NCBI RefSeq assembly: GCF_004564275.1
Contig: NZ_SPDV01000028.1
Coordinates: 1 to 64,000 of the forward strand
Source: Sphingomonas parva (ex Maeng et al. 2020)
GTDB lineage: Bacteria; Pseudomonadota; Alphaproteobacteria; Sphingomonadales; Sphingomonadaceae
Length of the DNA stretch: 64,000 nucleotides
Reading direction: 5' to 3'
Below the pieces are notes generated by a model. That model was not told the DNA's origin. It ran no database searches and saw only the letters and a list, made by a program, of their open reading frames with translations. Numbering within the stretch: the first letter of the stretch is position 1; every line of letters begins with the position of its first letter. The position numbers and the translations under genes were made by a program. Positions 45,404 to 52,545 of this stretch are shown piece after piece.

Positions 45404-46942
45404 ATGGCGATCACAGGCGCTTTCGCACCGACCGGCACCCGGCCGGTCCGCTGGTACAATTACGCGGCCTATGGATCGATGGACGTGCTCGGCGCCGGAT
45501 CGATGGCGGTGATCAGCGGCTGGGTGCTGATCTTCTACACCACCTTCTGCGGTCTCGAGGCGTGGCAGGCGGGGCTGATCTTCACCGTCGCGCGCGTGCT
45601 CGACGCGATCGCCTCGCCGGTGATCGGCCACATCTCCGACAATATGGGCTATACCGCGCTCGGCCAGAAATTCGGCCGCCGGCGCTTCTTCATCCTCGCC
45701 GCGATCCCGCTGCTGCCGATCTTCGCGGCGATGTGGGTCGCGGGCCAGACCTTCTGGTACTATCTGGTCACCTACGTCTGCTTCGAATTGCTCTACGCGA
45801 TGGTGATCATCCCGTACGAGACGCTCGCCGCCGAGATGGGCAAGGACTATCGCACCAAGGCCAAGTTCGCCGGCATCCGCATCCTCTTCGCCCAGGCCTC
45901 GGCGATCATCGCCGGCTTCGGCCCGAAGATGCTGATCGAATGGCTCGGCGAGGACAGCGCCGACACCTTCCTCTACATGGGCATATTGTTCTCGGCGCTG
46001 TTCATGATCACCGCCGCCTGCCTGTTCCTGCTGAGTTGGGAGCGTCCGCCCTCCGAAGTGGCGGCGCTGCGCAGCGGCGAGGCGAAGCCGAGCGTCGCCG
46101 CGGCGATCAAGGCGCTCTACCGCAACCTCTTCTCGACGTTGCGGATCCGGGCCTTCCGGCTGCACCTTGGCATGTACCTTGGAGGTTACATAAGCCAGGA
46201 CGTGTTCAACGCTGCCTTCACCTTCTTCGTCGTCTTCGCGCTGGCAGGATCGATCAGCGTCGCTTCGTCGCTGCTCGGCACGATGTACATCGTCCAGTTC
46301 GTCGCGGTGATGCTGGCGATCAACCTCGCCCTTCGCATCGGCCCCGCCTTTGCCTACCGTCTGGCGGCGGCGAGCTTCGCGATCGGCGTGATCGTGCTGC
46401 TGGTGATGTGGAACGCGGGCGTGCGCTCCGGCGACGCCTTGCTCTGGGTGCCGATCGCCTTCGCTGGCCTCGGCCGCGGTGCGCTCAACTTCATTCCCTG
46501 GGCGACCTACAATTACATGGCCGACGTCGACGAAATCGTCACCGGGCGGCGGCGCGAGGGCGCGTTCGCCGGCGTGATGACGTTCGTGCGCAAGCTCACC
46601 CAATCGGCGGCGGTGCAAGGCGTCACCGCGATCATGAGCCTTGGCGGCTTCGTCGCCGGCGCCAAGCAGCAGAGCCCGGAGGCGATCACCACCCTCGCCC
46701 TGGTGCTCGGCGTCGGTACCATCGGCATGCTGATCTTCGGGGTGATCGTGTCGTTCAAGTTCAAGCTCGATCCACGCACCCACGGCGTGCTGATGGACGA
46801 GATCGATCGCTTCAAGAGCGATCCCGACGCGCCGACCACGCCCGAGACCAAGGCGATCGTCGAGGATCTCAGCGGCTGGCGGCACGAGCAGCTCTGGGGG
46901 CGCAATCCGGTGGCTCAGGTCGGGATGACCCAGCCGCACTGA
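45404..46942 (+). CDS. Sugar transporter of the GPH/MFS type
   Basis: A 512-residue transporter with about twelve membrane helices, of the glycoside-pentoside-hexuronide:cation type. Typical features are GLEAWQAGLIFTVARVLDA, ASPVIGHISDN, QKFGRRRFFILAAIPL, and YETLAAEMGKDYRTK in the first half, with LGRGALNFIPWATYNYMADV in the second half. It is the last gene of the lldD operon. Its likely load is unsaturated rhamnogalacturonan disaccharide for the GH105 enzyme. ATG 45404 follows GGAGAGGG at 45389-45396. Confidence 0.88.
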   Translation: MAITGAFAPTGTRPVRWYNYAAYGSMDVLGAGSMAVISGWVLIFYTTFCGLEAWQAGLIFTVARVLDAIASPVIGHISDNMGYTALGQKFGRRRFFILAAIPLLPIFAAMWVAGQTFWYYLVTYVCFELLYAMVIIPYETLAAEMGKDYRTKAKFAGIRILFAQASAIIAGFGPKMLIEWLGEDSADTFLYMGILFSALFMITAACLFLLSWERPPSEVAALRSGEAKPSVAAAIKALYRNLFSTLRIRAFRLHLGMYLGGYISQDVFNAAFTFFVVFALAGSISVASSLLGTMYIVQFVAVMLAINLALRIGPAFAYRLAAASFAIGVIVLLVMWNAGVRSGDALLWVPIAFAGLGRGALNFIPWATYNYMADVDEIVTGRRREGAFAGVMTFVRKLTQSAAVQGVTAIMSLGGFVAGAKQQSPEAITTLALVLGVGTIGMLIFGVIVSFKFKLDPRTHGVLMDEIDRFKSDPDAPTTPETKAIVEDLSGWRHEQLWGRNPVAQVGMTQPH

Positions 46943-46967
46943 CGCCGCAGGGCCGGGCCCGCGCGGA

Positions 46968-47366
46968 TCAGGCGTTGGAGAGGTTCAGCGCGACCGCGGC
47001 GCGGACGAGGTCCTGGAACGCATCGGCGTCGACCTCGTCGCCCTCGTGAATGTCGATCGCTCGTCTCGTGCCGCCAGTGAGGCTGGCATTGAACAGGCCC
47101 TTGGGGTCGTCGAGCTCCGCCCCCCTGGCGAAGGTCAACTTGACCTTGTCCTTGTAGGTCTCGCCCGTGCAGACGATGCCGCCGCGCGACCAGGTGGGAA
47201 CGCCCGCCGGGTTGGTCGGCTTGCGCCACTTGATCTCCTCGACCAGCTGCGGATCGGCCTCACTGATCAGCCGTCGCATCTGCGCCAGCACGAGTCCGCG
47301 CCAGTCGCCCATCGCGGCGAGCCGCGCGTCGATCTCGTCGGCCGCGCCTTTTCCGCTCTCCGCCAT
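46968..47366 (-). CDS. DUF1801-domain protein
   Basis: A 132-residue protein of the DUF1801/YdhG type. The family block is AQMRRLISEADPQLVEEIKW, then KPTNPAGVPTWSRGGIVCTG, YKDKVKLTFARGA and the end DLVRAAVALN. It is cytoplasmic. It is convergent with the transporter gene, with a 25-base gap containing GGGCCGGGCCC. ATG 47366 was chosen; an upstream frame extension is basic and unlikely. Confidence 0.85.
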   Translation of the reverse strand: MAESGKGAADEIDARLAAMGDWRGLVLAQMRRLISEADPQLVEEIKWRKPTNPAGVPTWSRGGIVCTGETYKDKVKLTFARGAELDDPKGLFNASLTGGTRRAIDIHEGDEVDADAFQDLVRAAVALNLSNA

Positions 47367-47486
47367 CACGAACCTCCCCGCCCGGATTGGTGCCATCTTC
47401 CGACCGCAACCTTGCAATTCACGGCGGGGCCGCGCCACTTTTTTCGTTCTCGTCTCGGGATTGGCCTGCGAGATCAGATGGCCGCG

Positions 47487-49022
47487 CTACGCCGCGCGGC
47501 GGCCGGAGATCGGGAGACCTGCCACGGCGCCGGTCTTGAAGCCGTCGACCATCCGGGCAAGGCCGGTCGCCTCGTCCGCCAGGCTTCCGGCCGCGGCGTT
47601 GCTTTCCTCGACCATCAGCGCGTTCTGCTGGGTGACCTTGTCCATCTCGGCGATGGCGATGTTGACTTGCCCGAGCGCGGAGCCCTGCTGGTCGGCGGCC
47701 TTCGCGATCTGGGACACCAGGCCGCTGATCTCATCGACCGAGCCGATGATCCGACCGAGCGCCTTGCCGGCTTCGCCGACCATGGCGACGCCGTCATCGA
47801 CCTGGCGCGAACTATTGGTGATCAGCTGACCGATTTCCTGCGCCGCGTCGGCCGAGCGCTGGGCGAGGGCGCGTACCTCGTTGGCGACGACGGTGAAGGC
47901 GCGTCCCGCCTCCCCGGCCTGTGCCGCCTCGACGCTGGCGTTGAGCGCGAGCAAGTTGGTCTGGAAGGCGATCCTCTCGATCACCGAGATGATCTTGGTG
48001 ATCTCCTGGCTCGACTTCTCGATCTCGGCCATCGCCGCAACCGCGTCGGTTACCGTCTTGGTGCTCGACTGGGCCTCCGCCTGCATCGCCTGAACAAGAC
48101 GGTTGGCCTCGCCCGCGCCGCGAGAGCTGCTCTGCACCGTGGCCGTCACCTGGGTCATCGCCGCGGCGGTCTGCTCGAGCGTGGCGGCCTGCTGCTCCGT
48201 TCGACGGGAGAGGTCGCCGGCCGCCCGGCTGATCTCGTCCGATCCGCCCCGGATATTCTCGGTGGCGCGGGCGATCGACATGACGAGCTCGCGGACTCCA
48301 TCCAGCATCGCGTTGAAGTTCGCCTTCAGCGGCTCGTACGCGGCGGGGAACGGATCCTCGATCCCGGCGGTGAGATCGCCGTCGCGCACCGCGGCAAGGC
48401 TCGCCGCCATGCGGTCGGTGACGAAGAGGACCGCGCGGGCGCCCTCCTCACGCTCGGCGGCTGCGGCCGCTTCCGTGGCCGCCCGCTCGACGCTCTCCGC
48501 CTGGAGCCGATCGATCAGCGAGGCGATCTGCTGTCCGGTAAAGATCAGCACGCCGGCCTGAGCCAGCAGGATCACCGCGTGCATGACGATGCGGAAGAGC
48601 GAGCCGTCGCCCAGGAACACCCAGCCGGGCAGCAGCATCCCCAGCAGGAGATGATGCACCGCGACCGCGGCCGTCCCGACGATGATCGCGCGCCAATCGC
48701 ACAGGATCACCGTCGTGGCCAAAGCGGCGAAGAAGATCATGTGGAGGTCGGTCTGCCAGGCGAATCCCTCGAAAGCGTAGAGCGTGATGGCGGGCATGCC
48801 AGTAACCGTGAGACTCGTCACGACCCGGGCGGTCCCGCCCGTGTCGCCGCTGCGCAGGACCGAGAAAGGATAGAGGCAGAGCAGGAGCGACACGAGCGCA
48901 GCAGGCCACTTTCCGTCGCCGGCGCTCGCGGCGAGGGAGTTCACCACCGCAAGCGCGCAGATTGCGCCGCAGATCAGCCGCATGCCGATCGAGCGAAGGC
49001 TGTCGAGAGACGTCACGGTCAT
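47487..49022 (-). CDS. Methyl-accepting chemotaxis protein
   Basis: A 511-residue chemoreceptor. The N-terminal 165 residues form about five or six membrane helices rather than a periplasmic sensor (AGDGKWPAALVSLLLCLYPF, HMIFFAALATTVILCDWRAI and others). A HAMP-like linker (VRDGDLTAGIEDPFPAAYEP) follows, then the signalling hairpin with ERIAFQTNLLALNASVEAAQ and the surrounding AGRAFTVVANEVRALAQRS. No CheB/CheR docking pentapeptide is at the C-terminus. It lies just downstream of a small membrane-protein gene with a 16-base gap. Confidence 0.92.
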   Translation of the reverse strand: MTVTSLDSLRSIGMRLICGAICALAVVNSLAASAGDGKWPAALVSLLLCLYPFSVLRSGDTGGTARVVTSLTVTGMPAITLYAFEGFAWQTDLHMIFFAALATTVILCDWRAIIVGTAAVAVHHLLLGMLLPGWVFLGDGSLFRIVMHAVILLAQAGVLIFTGQQIASLIDRLQAESVERAATEAAAAAEREEGARAVLFVTDRMAASLAAVRDGDLTAGIEDPFPAAYEPLKANFNAMLDGVRELVMSIARATENIRGGSDEISRAAGDLSRRTEQQAATLEQTAAAMTQVTATVQSSSRGAGEANRLVQAMQAEAQSSTKTVTDAVAAMAEIEKSSQEITKIISVIERIAFQTNLLALNASVEAAQAGEAGRAFTVVANEVRALAQRSADAAQEIGQLITNSSRQVDDGVAMVGEAGKALGRIIGSVDEISGLVSQIAKAADQQGSALGQVNIAIAEMDKVTQQNALMVEESNAAAGSLADEATGLARMVDGFKTGAVAGLPISGRRAA

Positions 49023-49038
49023 GCGAAGTTATCCATTC

Positions 49039-49371
49039 TCATGAGGCCGAAGCCGAGCAGGCCGGCGAATTGGCGGAAACCAGCAGGAAGCCGTTGGAGA
49101 GGGCCGCCATCATCATCCTGTCCCGCTTACCATCGACGATGAGGGAGCCGGGAAGCGGGCCGAGGCCAACCAACCTTGCATCGTGTGCGACGGCCCATTG
49201 GGCAGGATTGGCGCCCGGGAGGACCGGCACGACCAGCATCGGTCCCTGGCCGGGCGGCAGCACCGGGATGAGCGCTGCCGCCGCGAGGACCGCGCCATGA
49301 AGCCACAGCTTCGCAGCCGTGCGCGCCGTCCGTGAACGGCGGCGGCCGCCGGCCTCGACACTGGTGTTCAC
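49039..49371 (-). CDS. Small single-span membrane protein upstream of the chemoreceptor
   Basis: About 110 residues: a basic N-terminus (GRRRSRTARTAAKLW), one membrane helix (LHGAVLAAAALIPVLPP), then an extracytoplasmic part with AQWAVAHDARLVGLGPLPGS and ALSNGFLLVSANSPACS. The start is uncertain: GTG 49371 is used here, and the frame stays open to a TTG at 49476. It is 16 bases upstream of the chemoreceptor on the same strand and is probably co-transcribed. I do not recognise a family. Confidence 0.5.
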   Translation of the reverse strand: MNTSVEAGGRRRSRTARTAAKLWLHGAVLAAAALIPVLPPGQGPMLVVPVLPGANPAQWAVAHDARLVGLGPLPGSLIVDGKRDRMMMAALSNGFLLVSANSPACSASAS

Positions 49372-49658
49372 GATCGCGCTCAAACGGTCCCCCCGAAAGT
49401 CTCCGGACGCAGTCGCGGAGACGTTCAAGCCCGTCTTATAGACGACGCAGCTCCAGACGGGGGCTCTTGGGGACAAATCCTCTCGGCTTCACGCCGCGGC
49501 AAAACCTGTGCGACTCGGGCCAACCCAAGTTCCTCTCTGCCCCGATGGGGAACCTGTCCAGTGCTCAACCTCCTGAGTCGTCACGGTTTAATTGGCGTTC
49601 ACCATTGTCTACTCGCATGATAGACTTAGGGACGTACCCTTGCAGAGGAATCTTCCCG

Positions 49659-51020
49659 ATGCTGACCGTACGCCCTTCCCTCCAGTTCCTGCCCCTCCTC
49701 GCCATCCCCTTGTGGCTCGCCGCGTGCAGCGCCGGCACCTCCGAGGAGGCGATGGCGCCGACCGACGCCGCCGCGACAGAGGCGCTCGCCAGCGCCGACG
49801 AGGCGGGCGTGACGTCGCGCAAGAGTGAATGGAGCGTCGCCGGCATCGTCCGCGGCAAGACCGAGACCTGGCGCAAAGCGCCGGAGGCGGCGGCGCCCCC
49901 GCCGCCGGAGAAGCGGCCGCAGTCCGGCCTGCTCACCGCCGGCGACCATGACGACCTGCTCAACCCCGAGCTCTACGCCGATTATGCCAGCCGCTTCCTG
50001 CAGCGCGCCGGCCGCGACCTGCCGTTCGTCGACACGCGCAAGAGAGTTGCGATCAAGGTCGTCGACGCCGATGGGCGGCCGGTGCCGTTCGCCCAGGTGG
50101 AGGTCGGCCGCGCCAAGGCGCCGCTGAAGCTGGTCGCCGCCGCCGACGGCGTCGCGTCCTTCTATCCCGCGTTCGACCGGGTGCCGGCGAAGACGTCGGT
50201 CAAGGTGAGCTCCGCCGCCGGCGCCGCAAGCCGGGCTCTGGACCTTGCCGGACGGAGCGGCCGCAAGATCGCGATCGCCCTCCCCGGCCGCGCGCCGGCC
50301 GTGTCGGCGATGGACCTCGCCCTCGTCATCGACACCACCGGCAGCATGGGCGACGAAATGGCCTATCTGCAGGCCGAGCTCGATTCGATCGTCGCGCGGC
50401 TCGAGCAGGAGACCGGCCATCTCGACCTTCGGATCGGCGTGATCGTCTATCGGGACGAGGGCGACGATTACGTCGTCCGGTCGATCCCGTTGACCAGCGA
50501 CATCAATGCACTGCGCGCCGCCCTCGCCGAGGAGGAGGCCGGCGGCGGCGGCGACACGCCGGAGGCGGTCGACCAGGCGATCGCGGCCGCCGGGCGGATG
50601 CAATGGCGGCCCGGCGCCGCCAAGGCGATGCTGCTCGTCGCCGACGCACCACCGCATGAGGAAGCCCTGGCGCCGACCCTCGCCTCCACCCAGCGGCTTC
50701 GATCGATGGGCGTGCAGGTGGTGCCCGTCGCTGCCAGCGGGGTCGAGGATTCGGCCGAATATGTGATGCGGACGATGGCTGCGCTCACCCAGGGCCGCTA
50801 CATCTTCCTCACCGACGACAGCGGCGTCGGCAATCCGCACGCGGAGCCGAATCTCGCCTGCTACGTGGTCACCCACCTCGACCAGTTGATCGGCCGCGTG
50901 CTCGCCGGCATTGCCGAAGGCCGGCGGATCGAGCCGGCGCCGGGCGAGATCGTGCGCACTGTCGGCCATTACGACCGAGGCCGCTGCCCGTTGGCGGGGA
51001 TCACGCCCAACCAGAGCTGA
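49659..51020 (+). CDS. VWA-domain lipoprotein
   Basis: A 453-residue protein. The signal ends in a lipobox (LWLAACSAG), so it is a lipoprotein. Residues about 100-200 contain an Ig-like fold (KRVAIKVVDADGRPVPFAQV). The von Willebrand A domain follows with the metal site DLALVIDTTGSMGDEM and LRIGVIVYRDEGDDYVVRSI, then GDTPEAVDQAIAAA and LLVADAPPHE. It would bind a metal and a protein ligand in the envelope. ATG 49659 is chosen for the signal; ATG 49617 is an alternative. The partner is unknown. Confidence 0.85.
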   Translation: MLTVRPSLQFLPLLAIPLWLAACSAGTSEEAMAPTDAAATEALASADEAGVTSRKSEWSVAGIVRGKTETWRKAPEAAAPPPPEKRPQSGLLTAGDHDDLLNPELYADYASRFLQRAGRDLPFVDTRKRVAIKVVDADGRPVPFAQVEVGRAKAPLKLVAAADGVASFYPAFDRVPAKTSVKVSSAAGAASRALDLAGRSGRKIAIALPGRAPAVSAMDLALVIDTTGSMGDEMAYLQAELDSIVARLEQETGHLDLRIGVIVYRDEGDDYVVRSIPLTSDINALRAALAEEEAGGGGDTPEAVDQAIAAAGRMQWRPGAAKAMLLVADAPPHEEALAPTLASTQRLRSMGVQVVPVAASGVEDSAEYVMRTMAALTQGRYIFLTDDSGVGNPHAEPNLACYVVTHLDQLIGRVLAGIAEGRRIEPAPGEIVRTVGHYDRGRCPLAGITPNQS

Positions 51021-51059
51021 GGCGGACGGCGCGGCAGCGGGCCGCGCCGACCCTGGAAA

Positions 51060-51419
51060 TCAGCAGCGGGTGAGCTGCGGGCCCTTGGTGACGCTGGTCT
51101 TGCCGTCCTGCTTGTCGCGCGCGTCGACGCGAACGATCGTGCCGGCGGCGATCATCGCCTTGAGAGCTTCGTCGCCGCACATCACGCGCCGGAGTTGCTC
51201 GATCGGCTGAAGGAACCCGGGCTGGGGAAAGGCGTCGAGGTCGCGATCCATGACGAAGACCTGGGTCCCGCGCTCATTGCCCTTGTAGGACAGCGTCCAG
51301 CCTTTCGGGGTGGAGAAATTCTCCATGTAGAAATCGGCGATCATTGCCCCCGGGAAATCCTGCGCAACCGCAGGCGATGCCGCGCAAGCAACAGCCAAGA
51401 CGATAAACCAGTTCTTCAT
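51060..51419 (-). CDS. Small secreted protein of unknown function
   Basis: A 119-residue protein with a Sec signal (MKNWFIVLAVACAASPAVAQ). The mature protein contains two Cys (RRVMCGDEAL and QLTRC at the very end) that may pair. The middle reads FSTPKGWTLSYKGNERGTQV. It is convergent with the VWA lipoprotein gene. Family unknown. Confidence 0.65.
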   Translation of the reverse strand: MKNWFIVLAVACAASPAVAQDFPGAMIADFYMENFSTPKGWTLSYKGNERGTQVFVMDRDLDAFPQPGFLQPIEQLRRVMCGDEALKAMIAAGTIVRVDARDKQDGKTSVTKGPQLTRC

Positions 51420-51562
51420 TGCCCCTCCTCGCCCGCTGGCGTTTCATGACGCCGCCGATCCACGGAACGACTGCCTAGCAGCTTCGAAGGAGCGTTCAAA
51501 GCGGCGGCCGGCTCCGAATGCCGCGGCCTTCTCTCGCTTCCCGCCTAACGGCGCTCGGCGCA

Positions 51563-52525
51563 TCAACGGGCGCCGAGCGCGGCGACGAGCGCGAGCGGCG
51601 CCGCGACGATGGTGCCGTGCCGCGCGCCGGCGGGCATTTCGATCAGCCCGCTCGCATCCTCCCAATCGGAGAGATCGGGCGAACGCACCGCGCCCCAGCT
51701 ACCGTCCCGATAGCGATCATAGAAGACGTAGGTCCACGCGCCGATCGTCACCGCGGCCGGGCCTTCCACCCAGCTTGGCGTGAACGGCGACGAAAGCCTC
51801 GTGAATGGCCCGGTAGGCGATTGGGCACGGGCGATCCGCAGATGCTTGCGCTCGGGCGTCAGCGTCTCGTCCTTGACGATCAGGCGAAGCCCGCGCGTCG
51901 GATGGTCGACGAAGGTCGCATCGATGACGCTGAAGCCGGGGTCCCAGAGCAATTGCGGCGGCGAGACGGTGCGGAAGTCGCGCGTCGTGGCGTACCACAA
52001 GCGATGGTTGTAGCCGTTCTCCGAGGTGCCCGCCGTTTCCGGGAATCGGCCGGCGACCGTGCTCGACCAGAACAGCACGAAGCGGTGCCGGCGCGCGTCC
52101 CAGATCATCTCCGGCGCCCAGACGTTGCGCGTACCCGGCACCGACGCCATCACCGGGAGCGCCTGCTGCTCCGACCAGTGGACGAGATCGTGGCTGGTGG
52201 CGTGGCCGAGCGTCACCCCCTCCCATGACGTCGTCCAGAGCAGATGCCAGGGATCGCCGTGTCGCGGCCCCTTGAGGAGGAACGGATCGCGCATCAGCCG
52301 GCTCTCGCCAACCTCCGGCGCGAGCAGCACGTCGCCGGCGCCAATGGCACGGAAGCGGAGGCCGTCGCGGCTGGCGGCGAGCCGCAGGCCGGGCGCGGCG
52401 CCGCGCCCGCCGGCGAAATAGCTGAACAGCCAGGCGCGCGCTCCGGCCGACGGGCGCGCGGCGCACCCGGGCAAGAGGGCCGCGCCGGCGAGGCCGGCGA
52501 TCGCGTCTCGGCGGGTGAGGATCAT
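51563..52525 (-). CDS. GH43-like five-bladed beta-propeller glycosidase (lipoprotein)
   Basis: A 320-residue secreted protein with a Tat-like lipoprotein signal (LTRRDAIAGLAGAALLPGCA). The body has propeller blade patterns: MRDPFLLKG, WHLLWTTSWEGVTLGHATSH, DLVHWSEQ, NVWAPEMIWDARRHRFVLFW, and WVEGPAAVTIGAWTYVFYD. These match GH43/GH62-type arabinanases and arabinofuranosidases, with likely acid residues in 'RDP', 'APE' and 'VEGP'. It would remove arabinose from pectin side chains, although its exact specificity is unclear. It follows the PL26 gene by 20 bases. Confidence 0.8.
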   Translation of the reverse strand: MILTRRDAIAGLAGAALLPGCAARPSAGARAWLFSYFAGGRGAAPGLRLAASRDGLRFRAIGAGDVLLAPEVGESRLMRDPFLLKGPRHGDPWHLLWTTSWEGVTLGHATSHDLVHWSEQQALPVMASVPGTRNVWAPEMIWDARRHRFVLFWSSTVAGRFPETAGTSENGYNHRLWYATTRDFRTVSPPQLLWDPGFSVIDATFVDHPTRGLRLIVKDETLTPERKHLRIARAQSPTGPFTRLSSPFTPSWVEGPAAVTIGAWTYVFYDRYRDGSWGAVRSPDLSDWEDASGLIEMPAGARHGTIVAAPLALVAALGAR

Positions 52526-52545
52526 GAACGTCGCCCCGCAGCCGG

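Noticed and set aside
49332-49658. Extended N-terminus of the VWA lipoprotein from 49332
   Set aside because: The extension lacks a signal and overlaps the opposite-strand small protein; the lipoprotein signal at 49659 is a better start.
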